A DNA stretch of 52,233 bases, taken from NCBI GenBank assembly GCA_040751775.1, contig JBFMGD010000016.1:1-52233 (forward strand), given 5' to 3'. The position numbers and the translations under genes were made by a program. The DNA comes from JBFMGD01 sp040751775. Its GTDB lineage: Bacteria > Bacillota > Dethiobacteria > DTU022. Of this stretch, positions 1 through 7,475 are shown one piece after another (the first letter of the stretch is position 1; each line of letters begins with the position of its first letter). Below the pieces are notes generated by a model, which searched no databases, had not been told where the DNA came from, and worked only from the letters and a program-made list of their open reading frames with translations.

Positions 1-1
1 G

Positions 2-445
2 GCCGGGTTGGTACACGACTATGGAAAGGGTTTTCATGTTGATGTGCTGCTCAAACAGGCGGCAAAGCTCGGTTTGACCCTTGACCGGATTACCATGGCA
101 GAGCCGCGCTTACTGCATGCTCCCGTTGGAGCGGCTCTGCTCCCAGTTGATTTGCAGATTGTCGACGCCGCCGTGATCAAGGCGGTCGCTTATCATACCA
201 CAGGGCGCCGGGGGGCGTCCCTGCTGGAAAGAATTATTTATCTGGCTGATTTTATCGAGCCAAACCGGAGCTATCCGGGAGTGGAGAAACTGCGACCAAT
301 GGCGCGGGATAACCTGGAGCAAGCCCTGCTCGCGGCGGTGGAACAAGCGATCCGATCCGTTCTGGAAAGGGGCCTGCTGCTGCATCCCCGCTCCATCGGT
401 TTTCGCAACGATCTGCTGGCCGAGTTAAGAGGGATTGGAGGATAA
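2..445 (+). CDS. yqeK: YqeK-type HD-domain hydrolase (5' partial)
   Basis: The family is an HD-domain metalloenzyme that hydrolyses symmetrical dinucleoside tetraphosphates (Ap4A). The frame is open from the first bases and reads AGLVHDYGKG, so the TTG at base 8 is an internal leucine codon and the gene starts outside the window. The visible HD pair (HDYGKG) and the later YHTTGR and IIYLADFIEPNRSYPGV stretches are typical of YqeK; the last supplies metal and nucleotide contacts in the family. About 148 codons remain of roughly 190 expected, so the N-terminal helix with the first metal histidine is missing. The downstream LCP gene begins 3 bases after the stop, and rsfS follows, which is the usual nadD-yqeK-rsfS neighbourhood in Bacillota. 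Confidence 0.9.
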   Translation, partial: AGLVHDYGKGFHVDVLLKQAAKLGLTLDRITMAEPRLLHAPVGAALLPVDLQIVDAAVIKAVAYHTTGRRGASLLERIIYLADFIEPNRSYPGVEKLRPMARDNLEQALLAAVEQAIRSVLERGLLLHPRSIGFRNDLLAELRGIGG

Positions 446-448
446 AGC

Positions 449-1651
449 ATGCAAATCAGCAGGTCTTACCTGCTGCAAAAGCCGAAAACCTCTCGTAAAA
501 AGCGACGCCTTCTAATGATCATGATTACCGTCATGTTTCTTGTTCTGGCGGTGGTCTGTGCTGTTCACGTCATCTCCACCTTCAGCTTATTTCACAACAG
601 CGCGGAGTGGGCTCAGTCTCTGCGCCTGCAGGGCGCCGGCAACGAAGTGACCTACCTGGTCTACGGTGTGGATTACTGGGGAGCCAACCCTTATGTCGAG
701 CGCTTAATTTTAATTCACCACGATACGATCAACAACACCATGAGCCTGGTTTACCTGCCCGGCAACACCATGATCGAAACTGCCGAACGGGACCCCGAAC
801 CGCTGGGTCAACTCTACCGGCGGCTGCGCAATCCGGCCTTCATTGAGTTGGTTCAAAATTTTATCGGCCTACCGGTAAACCACTATGTGGAGTTGCGCTA
901 TGAGGGCATCGCCGTGTTGGCCGATTACCTGGGCGGGGTGGATGCCGGGTCGCTTTCCAAAGGCCCGGCGGAAAAACTGCTGCCCCAGGGGATCAAGCAG
1001 CTGACCGGCTTTGAGCTGTACCGCTTCTTTCTAACGGCTGATTACCGCGAGCCGCCCTGGAGTCAACTAAACAGGCAGCGGTTGGCCTTGCTGCAGCTCT
1101 GGCATCAACTGGAGCAAAAAGCGGCCTGGCAATGGCCGCGCCTGCTTACCCAGGCGGCACCGTACGTGGAAACCGATCTCGACTGGCGTGAACTGGCCGC
1201 CTTGAAGGAGCAGTTTAAAGAGCTGACCTATGCCGACATGAAGACGATCACTTTCCCGGGGATCGAAGAAACGCGTGACGGCTGCCTCTACTGGGTGACC
1301 GACCCGGAAGCCTCGGCGGACCTGGTGCGCCTGATCAATGAAGGATACCTTGTCTTGCCGGAAGAGGTTACGGTAGAGGTGCTAAACGGCAGCGGCATTA
1401 ACGGCCTGGCGGCCCATTTGAAGGCTGTCCTGGAAGAGGAAGGATTTCGGGTGCTCAGAACAGGCAACGCCGATCATTTCGCCTATGAGGATACCGAGGT
1501 GGTCGCCCTGGGAGAGACGCCCGGCAAAGGCCGCGCCATAGCCCTCTTCGTGCCCGGTTCAACGCTGGTGCACCGTCCTGACCCGGAAGCAACGGTCGAT
1601 GTAATCGTAATCATCGGCAGCAAATATCAGGAGTATACTGCGGAGCAATAG
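449..1651 (+). CDS. Divergent LytR-CpsA-Psr (LCP) protein with LytR_C domain
   Basis: LCP enzymes transfer undecaprenyl-linked polymers onto peptidoglycan outside the membrane. The 400-residue protein has a basic cytoplasmic start, one membrane helix near residues 20-43, an LCP-like domain to about residue 275, and a C-terminal LytR_C domain beginning at VEVLNGSGINGLAAHL near residue 309. Family landmarks are recognisable (VYGVDYWG, LNRQRLALLQLW), but the usual PRDT motif reads PGNT near residue 104, so a conserved substrate-binding arginine is absent. It may be a non-catalytic or altered-specificity member. The ATG is 3 bases after the yqeK stop, with GGAGG just upstream, so the two are probably cotranscribed and translationally linked with rsfS downstream. 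Confidence 0.8.
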   Translation: MQISRSYLLQKPKTSRKKRRLLMIMITVMFLVLAVVCAVHVISTFSLFHNSAEWAQSLRLQGAGNEVTYLVYGVDYWGANPYVERLILIHHDTINNTMSLVYLPGNTMIETAERDPEPLGQLYRRLRNPAFIELVQNFIGLPVNHYVELRYEGIAVLADYLGGVDAGSLSKGPAEKLLPQGIKQLTGFELYRFFLTADYREPPWSQLNRQRLALLQLWHQLEQKAAWQWPRLLTQAAPYVETDLDWRELAALKEQFKELTYADMKTITFPGIEETRDGCLYWVTDPEASADLVRLINEGYLVLPEEVTVEVLNGSGINGLAAHLKAVLEEEGFRVLRTGNADHFAYEDTEVVALGETPGKGRAIALFVPGSTLVHRPDPEATVDVIVIIGSKYQEYTAEQ

Positions 1652-1680
1652 AGCTTCGCTGCGAGGGGAGGTGATCATGT

Positions 1681-2046
1681 TTGGCACGAGAACCGGGCGA
1701 TCAGTCCCGGGAGTTGGCCTTGTGGGCGGCCCAACTGGCCGCGGATAAAAAAGCGGTGGACCCGGTGTTAATAGAAGTGGGTAAAATTTCTGTTATCGCC
1801 GATTATTTTTTGATTCTCTCAGGCGCTTCGACAGTTCAGGTGCACGCTTTAAGCGATTACTTGATGGAGCAGCTCAAGGCTGCCGGTCAAAACCTGCTGC
1901 GCGTGGAAGGATACCGGGAGGGATGGTGGGTGCTCCTGGATTACGGTGATCTGGTGATTCACATCTTCCAGCGTGAAGCCAGGGAGTTCTATAATCTGGA
2001 GAGACTCTGGAGCAAAGCCCCCGTGACTACCGCCGGTGGCCGGTAA
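1681..2046 (+). CDS. rsfS: Ribosomal silencing factor RsfS
   Basis: RsfS (Iojap/DUF143) binds ribosomal protein uL14 and blocks joining of the 30S and 50S subunits when nutrients are scarce. The 121-residue product has the normal family length and typical segments: LALWAAQLAADKKAVDPVLIEV, ADYFLILSGASTVQVHAL and the WVLLDYGDLVIHIFQREARE core. The start is TTG at 1681, about ten bases after GGGGAGG (1664-1670). The ATG at 1677 is out of frame, and an in-frame TGA lies just upstream at 1672, so no earlier start is possible. It sits directly downstream of yqeK and the LCP gene. Confidence 0.93.
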   Translation: MAREPGDQSRELALWAAQLAADKKAVDPVLIEVGKISVIADYFLILSGASTVQVHALSDYLMEQLKAAGQNLLRVEGYREGWWVLLDYGDLVIHIFQREAREFYNLERLWSKAPVTTAGGR

Positions 2047-2139
2047 GCCTTAGGAGACAGGTTGCACGAAGCCAAAAGACCGCTTCATGCTCCCTGTTTC
2101 CCTTTTCCTGTTTCTTACCTCTTGAAGGGTGGTGGCTTT

Positions 2140-3021
2140 ATGGAGAACCGGTTATACGATTCCGTCGGGCAGGCGGCCCGCCAGGGCGTCAACCCGGCCG
2201 GGGAAGGCTACCGCTTTCTCACCCTGCCTGATTCTATTCAGCTGGCGGAGCGGCTGAGACTGCCCCGCGCTATCGTGGAGCAGGCAGCCCTGGAGCAGGG
2301 GATCATCCCGGAGCGCTACCAGCGCAGTATCGGCACTATCGGTACCGAAGGGCAGCTTCGCCTGCTGCGATCCAAGGTCGGCATCGTCGGCGCCGGCGGC
2401 CTGGGCGGTTATGCTGTTGAGCTGCTGGCCCGGATGGGGGTAGGCCGCCTGGTGGTAATCGACGGTGATACCTTCACCGACAGCAACCTGAACCGGCAGC
2501 TGCTGGCTGTGGAAAAGGAGCTGAACTGGAGCAAGGCCGGCGCCGCCGCCCGCCGGGTGAAGGAGATCAACGGCGCTGTGGAAGTGACCTCCTTGCAGCG
2601 CCGCGGCGACGCTTTCAACCTGGCCGATTTTCTGGATGGTTGTGATCTGGCCCTGGACTGCCTGGACAACCTCTCCACCCGCTTTGCCCTTGAAGAAGCC
2701 TGCGGCCTGCTGAATATCCCCCTAGTGCACGGCGCCATCGCCGGTTTTATGGGCCAGCTGGCGGTTATCCGGCCCGGCCGGCCGCTTTTTGCTCATATTT
2801 ACGGGGCGCCGGCACCGGAAAACAGCGATCAGGGCGTGGAGACAACCCTCGGCAACCCGGCCTTTACTCCGGCCATGCTGGCCGCCTGGCAGGTCGGTGA
2901 AGCGGTCAAAATCCTGGCCGGCTTGGACGGCGCTCTGACAGATAAGCTGTTGATCATCGACATGTTTTCCGGCGCATGCAGCGCCGTTACACCGGGGGAT
3001 TGGTCGCCAACTCAGGAGTAA
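2140..3021 (+). CDS. ThiF/MoeB/HesA-family adenylyltransferase
   Basis: This family adenylates the C-terminus of a small ubiquitin-like sulfur carrier or a related acceptor. The 293-residue protein shows RYQRSIGTIG followed by the nucleotide loop VGIVGAGGLGGYAVE (around residues 82-95), the VIDGDTFTDSNLNRQ motif with the conserved Asp and Arg, and DCLDNLSTRFALE. The CxxC pairs that bind zinc in ThiF/MoeB are not seen. I chose ATG 2140, preceded by AAGGGTGG, over the TTG at 2062, because the intervening translation has no family similarity. No sulfur-carrier gene is visible nearby, so the partner is unknown. It lies between rsfS and leuS but is followed by an independent strong promoter. Confidence 0.82.
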   Translation: MENRLYDSVGQAARQGVNPAGEGYRFLTLPDSIQLAERLRLPRAIVEQAALEQGIIPERYQRSIGTIGTEGQLRLLRSKVGIVGAGGLGGYAVELLARMGVGRLVVIDGDTFTDSNLNRQLLAVEKELNWSKAGAAARRVKEINGAVEVTSLQRRGDAFNLADFLDGCDLALDCLDNLSTRFALEEACGLLNIPLVHGAIAGFMGQLAVIRPGRPLFAHIYGAPAPENSDQGVETTLGNPAFTPAMLAAWQVGEAVKILAGLDGALTDKLLIIDMFSGACSAVTPGDWSPTQE

Positions 3022-3051
3022 GGAGCCATGAGGACGATCTATCGCGTGCTA

Positions 3052-3080
3052 TTGACAATAACTGTTTCAGTACGTATAAT
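3052..3080 (+). promoter_or_regulatory. Sigma-A promoter for the T-box leader, tRNA-Ala and leuS
   Basis: A consensus promoter is present: TTGACA at 3052-3057, a 17-base spacer and TATAAT at 3075-3080. Transcription should begin near 3087, so everything to leuS would be on one transcript unless it is processed or terminated. No second promoter of similar quality is seen before the tRNA. Confidence 0.85.
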
Positions 3081-3291
3081 GTATGTTGTGCACAAAAAAG
3101 AGCAGCAGTTCAATGATGGGAAGCAGTAAGCAGCGCTTGGCCCTGTACAGAGAGCCGGCGGTCGGTGCAAGCCGGCGGGGCAAGTTGCCGAACTCGTCCC
3201 GGAGAAGCGGCGGTGAAATGTTTCCTTAAAAAATTGAGCCGCTGCCGCTTGAGCCGGCGTTAACGGCTTCAGAGATGGTAACAACTGACGT

Positions 3292-3366
3292 GGGGCTGTA
3301 GCGCAGTGGGAGCGCGCTTCCTTGGCATGGAAGAGGCCGCGGGTTCGACTCCCGCCAGCTCCACCA
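3292..3366 (+). tRNA. tRNA-Ala (anticodon GGC), CCA encoded
   Basis: A full cloverleaf can be drawn. The acceptor stem GGGGCTG pairs with CAGCTCC with one G-T wobble. The D stem is GCGC/GCGC, the anticodon stem CTTCC/GGAAG encloses TTGGCAT with anticodon GGC, the T stem is GCGGG/CCCGC around TTCGACT, the discriminator is A, and CCA is encoded. Total length is 75 bases. All invariant positions look intact, so it should be a functional alanine tRNA. It lies inside the leuS T-box leader, ending 14 bases before the T-box motif. Confidence 0.93.
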
Positions 3367-3401
3367 TCTTGTTTTCCAATAAGGGTGGTACCGCGGGAAA
3401 A

Positions 3402-3430
3402 ACTCGCCCCTTGACCGGGCGGGTTTTTTT
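3402..3430 (+). terminator. T-box terminator before leuS
   Basis: CTCGCCC (3402-3408) pairs with GGGCGGG (about 3417-3423) with one T-G wobble, followed by TTTTTTT. It is the off-state hairpin of the leuS T-box and would compete with the antiterminator built from the T-box at 3381-3395. Exact base numbering may be off by one or two. Confidence 0.8.
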
Positions 3431-3519
3431 ACTATGATTATCCAAATTGCCATAATCCCTGCCTTTCTTGCAGCCGGCACCTTGTTTCTTGTATCTTGAA
3501 AATGGAGGCTGATCACGTC

Positions 3520-6000
3520 ATGGCGAACTACAATCATGCGGAGATCGAAGAACGGTGGCAGCGTCATTGGGCGAAAGAGCAGTTTCACCGCTCTACCGTT
3601 GATCCCTCACGGCCTAAATATTATGTCCTGGAGATGTTTCCCTACCCGTCGGGTAAGCTGCACATGGGCCATATGCGGGTTTACTCGATCGGCGACGTAC
3701 TGGCCCGGTTTCTGCGCATGCGCGGCTACAACGTCATTCATCCCATGGGTTGGGACGCTTTCGGCTTGCCGGCGGAAAACGCCGCGATCGAGCACCGGGT
3801 CAGCCCGGCTGAGTGGACCGCTCAAAACATTGCCCATATGAAAAAACAGCAGAACCGGTTGGGTGTAAGTTACGACTGGGAGCGGGAGGTGGCCACCTGC
3901 CTGCCGGATTACTACCGCTGGACCCAGTGGTTGTTCTTGCTGATGTATCGGCGAGGCCTGGCCTATAAAAAGAAAGCCACGGTGAACTGGTGCCCGCACT
4001 GCGAAACCGTACTGGCCAACGAACAGGTAGAGGCGGGCTGCTGCTGGCGCTGCGCCGCCGCGGTGGAACAGCGGGAACTGGAACAGTGGTTCCTGCGCAT
4101 CACCGATTACGCGGAGCCCCTGTTAAACGACCTTGCCCTGCTTGACGGTTGGCCGGAGCGGGTGAAAGTGATGCAGCAGAACTGGATCGGCCGCAGCGAA
4201 GGGGCGGAGATCGTCTTCGGGTTACAGGAGTTTCCCGGAGAAAGCTTTAGCACTTTTACCACCCGTCCGGATACGCTTTTCGGTGTAACCTACATGGTGC
4301 TGGCCCCGGAACACCCCCTGGTGCCGCGCCTGGTCGCGGGGACGGAGCGGGAGCAAGAGATTTTGCGCTTTGTGGCGCGAATCAAGCGGGAAAGCGAAAT
4401 TACGCGCACCGCTGAAGAAGCGCCCAAGATCGGCCTCTTTACCGGGCGCCACGCGGTCAACCCGGTCAACGGTGAAGCGGTGCCGATCCTGGTGGGCAAT
4501 TACGTGATCATGGGTTACGGCACCGGCGCAGTGATGGGTGTGCCGGCGCACGACCAGCGCGACTTCCTTTTCGCCCGCCAAAACAACCTGCCGGTCCGGG
4601 CGGTGATTCAGCCACCGGGAGAGGCATTAAACGGCGCTACCATGACCGAGGCCTATACCGGCCCGGGGACCATGGCTAATTCGGGCTCTTTTAACGGGCT
4701 CTCCAGCACCGAGGGTATGAGACGGATTACCGCGCACCTGGAGCGGCAGGGCCGGGGCGGCTTTAAAGTATTTTACCGCCTGCGGGACTGGCTTATTTCC
4801 CGGCAGCGCTACTGGGGAGCGCCGATCCCGATTGTTTATTGCGATCAGTGCGGCACAGTGCCGGTGCCTGAAGAACATTTGCCTGTGCAGCTGCCCCTGC
4901 AGGTGGAGCTTTCGGGCAACCGGGTGCCGACCCTGACCCATTACAGTTCGTTTGTGGAGACGGCCTGCCCGACCTGCGGCGGCCCGGCCCGCCGCGAAAC
5001 CGACACCATGGATACTTTTATCTGTTCATCCTGGTACTTTTTACGTTACTGCAGCCCGAAAAACGAGCAGGCTGTCTTCGATCCCGGCGAGGTTGACTAC
5101 TGGATGCCGGTGGACCAGTATATCGGGGGGATCGAGCACGCGGTGCTGCACCTGCTCTATGCCCGCTTTTTTACGAAAGTGCTGCGCGACGCCGGCTTAA
5201 TCAAGGCGGTGGAACCGTTCAACCGCCTGCTGGCGCAGGGCATGGTTTATAAAGACGGGGCCAAGATGTCCAAGTCCAAGGGCAATGTCGTCTCTCCCGA
5301 CGAGATTGTGGAGCGTTACGGCGCCGATACCGGGCGGCTGTTCATCCTTTTCGCCGCTCCGCCGGAAAAAGACCTCGACTGGAGCGACCAGGGGGTGGAA
5401 GGCTCACACCGCTTCCTGCGCCGCGTCTGGCGCCTGGTGGAGGATTGCCGCGAGCAGCTGGCCGGTGGCGACACAGCCGCCGCCCCGGCCGGCCAGGCTG
5501 AAAAAGCGCTGCGGCGCGATGTGCACGCCGCCGTAAAAAAGGTGACCGGTGACATCCAGGAGCGGTTTAACTTCAATACCGCGATCAGCGCGATTATGGA
5601 ACTGGTGAACGCCATCTACGCCTATCGCCAGGCTGTGGCGCCGGCGCGGCAGCACCGGCCCACGCTGCGCGAAGCCTTGCAAAACCTGGTTTTGATCCTG
5701 GCGCCGTTTGCGCCTCACCTGGCCGAGGAAGCCTGGCGCGCCCTGGGCAGCCGGGAGAGCGTGCACCGGCAAACCTGGCCCGGTTACGACCCGGTTTTGC
5801 TCCGGGTAGCCGATGTGGAAGTGGTTGTTCAGATCAACGGCAAACTACGGGCTAAGCTGACCCTGCCGGCCGGCACAACCGAAGAAGAACTGCTGGCGGC
5901 GGCCCGCGCCCATGCACGCGTCAGCGAACTGCTCACGGGCAAGGAAGTGGTTAAAACCGTAACCGTGCCCGACAAACTGGTCAACATCGTCGTGCGGTAG
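3520..6000 (+). CDS. leuS: Leucyl-tRNA synthetase
   Basis: The enzyme charges tRNA-Leu with leucine in the cytoplasm. The 826-residue protein has the class I HIGH-type motif as HMGH near residue 48, a zinc-binding CPHC...CCWRC insertion near 165-190, the CP1 editing domain with TFTTRPDTLFG and the GTGAVMGVPAHDQRD segment, the catalytic KMSKS sequence (AKMSKSKGNVVSPDE) near 582, and the C-terminal anticodon-binding region. Length is normal for bacterial LeuRS. I chose ATG 3520, with GGAGG at 3504-3508; ATG 3502 and TTG 3496 are in frame, but 3502 would overlap the ribosome binding site. Expression should depend on the leucine-specific T-box upstream. Confidence 0.97.
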   Translation: MANYNHAEIEERWQRHWAKEQFHRSTVDPSRPKYYVLEMFPYPSGKLHMGHMRVYSIGDVLARFLRMRGYNVIHPMGWDAFGLPAENAAIEHRVSPAEWTAQNIAHMKKQQNRLGVSYDWEREVATCLPDYYRWTQWLFLLMYRRGLAYKKKATVNWCPHCETVLANEQVEAGCCWRCAAAVEQRELEQWFLRITDYAEPLLNDLALLDGWPERVKVMQQNWIGRSEGAEIVFGLQEFPGESFSTFTTRPDTLFGVTYMVLAPEHPLVPRLVAGTEREQEILRFVARIKRESEITRTAEEAPKIGLFTGRHAVNPVNGEAVPILVGNYVIMGYGTGAVMGVPAHDQRDFLFARQNNLPVRAVIQPPGEALNGATMTEAYTGPGTMANSGSFNGLSSTEGMRRITAHLERQGRGGFKVFYRLRDWLISRQRYWGAPIPIVYCDQCGTVPVPEEHLPVQLPLQVELSGNRVPTLTHYSSFVETACPTCGGPARRETDTMDTFICSSWYFLRYCSPKNEQAVFDPGEVDYWMPVDQYIGGIEHAVLHLLYARFFTKVLRDAGLIKAVEPFNRLLAQGMVYKDGAKMSKSKGNVVSPDEIVERYGADTGRLFILFAAPPEKDLDWSDQGVEGSHRFLRRVWRLVEDCREQLAGGDTAAAPAGQAEKALRRDVHAAVKKVTGDIQERFNFNTAISAIMELVNAIYAYRQAVAPARQHRPTLREALQNLVLILAPFAPHLAEEAWRALGSRESVHRQTWPGYDPVLLRVADVEVVVQINGKLRAKLTLPAGTTEEELLAAARAHARVSELLTGKEVVKTVTVPDKLVNIVVR

Positions 6001-6006
6001 CCGGAG

Positions 6007-7344
6007 TTGATACCCGACTCCGCTACCCTGCAAAAGCTGCTCGTCGAGGCGGTGCGCGACCATAACGTGCTGCCGCTGACCGGCCGCTGCAATCTCTCCT
6101 GCTGCTTCTGCAGCCACGGCCAGAACCCGCCGGGGACGCAAGCGTACGACTTCCCTGCGGTGGAAGAGTGGCGCCTCTTGGAACTGGCGGCATACCTTGA
6201 CCCGGCGAAAAAGATCGTGATCGGTGAATCGGCTACCCGCCTGCGCGAGGGCGAACCGCTTACTCACCCGCAATTTACCGCCATTTTAAAGCAGCTCAGA
6301 AAAAACTTCCCCGAAACGCCGCTCCAGTTGACCACCAACGGCAGCCTTCTGACCAAGCCGGTGATCGAGCTGCTCGCTTCCCTGGCGCCGCTGGAGCTAA
6401 TCGTGTCTCTGAACAGTGCCGGCGTGCGCGGACGCCGCCTGCTCATGAACGACCCGCAGCCGCTGCAAGCCGCCCGCGCCCTGGATCAGCTTAACGCGGC
6501 CGGGATTCCGCTGCACGGCAGCGTGGTGGCGCTGCCTCACCTGGCGGGCTGGGACGACCTGGAGCAAACCCTCCTTTTTCTGAACAACGCCGGCGCGCAA
6601 ACAATCCGGCTGCTTTTGCCCGGCTTTACCCGTCTCAGCAACCCGGCCTTGCTGCCGCCGCCGGACTTTTTGGCGCGCTGCCGCTGCCTGGCCGGTGAGC
6701 TCCGGGCCGTCCTGAACGCCCCCCTGCTGTTGGAACCTGCTCCGATCGATCACCTGGAGCCGGTGATCGAAGGCGCCTTACCCGGTAGCCCCGCCGCCGC
6801 GGCCGGCCTTTGCGCTGGCGACCTGATTATGAGTGTGGATCAGGTTAAACCGGCTACCCGGGTAGAGGCCTTCAATGCAGCGCGCCGCAAGAGGAACCCG
6901 ACCGTGCGTTTCCTGCGGGGCGGCAGCCGGCTGGAAGCGTTATTGCCGAAACAAAGAGGAGAATCACCCGGGTTCATTGTTTCCTACGACCTGGATCCGG
7001 ACCAGGTGGAGCGGGTGCGCCGCTATCTTTCGCCCGGCCGCGAAAGCCTCATGTTGACCTCACCCGCCGCCCTGGAACGCTGGCAATGGGCTCGCGATCA
7101 GTTTAACCTGGCCGGCCTTTGCTTGCTCGCCGTGCCGTCCAAGTTTTTCGGCGGCTCGATCAATTGCGCCGGCCTGTTGACGGTAATTGACTTCCTCTCT
7201 GTCCTTGAACATGAAAAGGACGCTGTATTCAATCAGCAGGTTTTAATTCCGGCGGCGGCTTTTGATCGCGGCGGCAGGGATATGCAGGGGCGGCATTATA
7301 GTATCTTGCAACAAACCGGCGCTCTTATTACCCTGGTTGAGTAA
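6007..7344 (+). CDS. Radical SAM protein with PDZ and DUF512-like C-terminus
   Basis: The N-terminal half carries a radical SAM cluster motif, CNLSCCFC (Cys 28, 32 and 35), the usual CxxxCxxC spacing, so it should bind 4Fe-4S and S-adenosylmethionine. A PDZ-like segment follows near residues 250-310 (EGALPGSPAAAAGLCAGDLI), and the end (GGSINCAGLLTVIDFLSVL...QQVLIPAAAFDRGG) resembles the DUF512 C-terminal region. Known PDZ-DUF512 proteins have the PDZ first, so the order here is unusual. The substrate is unknown. The start is uncertain: TTG 6007 is the first codon after the in-frame leuS stop at 5998, but its spacing to CCGGAG is too short; GTG 6052 is an alternative. It is probably cotranscribed with leuS. 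Confidence 0.7.
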   Translation: MIPDSATLQKLLVEAVRDHNVLPLTGRCNLSCCFCSHGQNPPGTQAYDFPAVEEWRLLELAAYLDPAKKIVIGESATRLREGEPLTHPQFTAILKQLRKNFPETPLQLTTNGSLLTKPVIELLASLAPLELIVSLNSAGVRGRRLLMNDPQPLQAARALDQLNAAGIPLHGSVVALPHLAGWDDLEQTLLFLNNAGAQTIRLLLPGFTRLSNPALLPPPDFLARCRCLAGELRAVLNAPLLLEPAPIDHLEPVIEGALPGSPAAAAGLCAGDLIMSVDQVKPATRVEAFNAARRKRNPTVRFLRGGSRLEALLPKQRGESPGFIVSYDLDPDQVERVRRYLSPGRESLMLTSPAALERWQWARDQFNLAGLCLLAVPSKFFGGSINCAGLLTVIDFLSVLEHEKDAVFNQQVLIPAAAFDRGGRDMQGRHYSILQQTGALITLVE

Positions 7345-7404
7345 CAAGGGTTGAAGTATTTCGCTGAAACAGATGCAATCATGCATTTAGAATTGAGAAT
7401 TCAG

Positions 7405-7433
7405 TTTTCAAATATATATTTTCATGGTAAAAT
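7405..7433 (+). promoter_or_regulatory. Extended -10 promoter for the BMP/ABC operon
   Basis: The AT-rich gap before the lipoprotein gene contains TTTTCA (7405-7410), 17 bases, then TAAAAT (7428-7433) preceded by TGG, which makes an extended -10. A second weaker pair, TTGAGA (7393) with TATATT (7415), overlaps it. I see no purine riboswitch in this leader. Confidence 0.5.
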
Positions 7434-7475
7434 ATTAACGTATAAAAATAAACATATTATGGGGAGGTCCAAACT

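Larger units (their letters stand above)
3100..3432 (+). promoter_or_regulatory. T-box riboswitch, leucine specifier, upstream of leuS
   Basis: T-box leaders sense uncharged tRNA and switch between an antiterminator and a terminator. The canonical T-box AAGGGTGGTACCGCG is at 3381-3395, with the UGGU bulge at 3386-3389. A terminator follows at 3402-3429: CTCGCCC pairs with GGGCGGG and is followed by seven T. Upstream, Stem I features are readable: the AGTA motif near 3125, the AG-rich bulge CAGAGAG near 3148, the GGTGCAAG terminal loop near 3164, and a specifier loop GAACTC near 3190 whose CTC codon is leucine, matching leuS. The stretch near 3237-3270 can form Stem II. The place where Stem III is expected holds a complete tRNA-Ala gene, and the leader is correspondingly long. 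Confidence 0.85.

Noticed and set aside
2409..2738. Reverse-strand frames over the ThiF-like gene and similar frames opposite leuS, comEC and others
   Set aside because: They are antisense shadows in GC-rich genes, with low-complexity Arg/Ser/Pro-rich translations and no ribosome binding sites.
3028..3129. Small frame (33 codons) starting ATG 3028 before the T-box leader
   Set aside because: GGAG is only two bases from the ATG, the frame contains the whole sigma-A promoter, and the product has no recognisable features.
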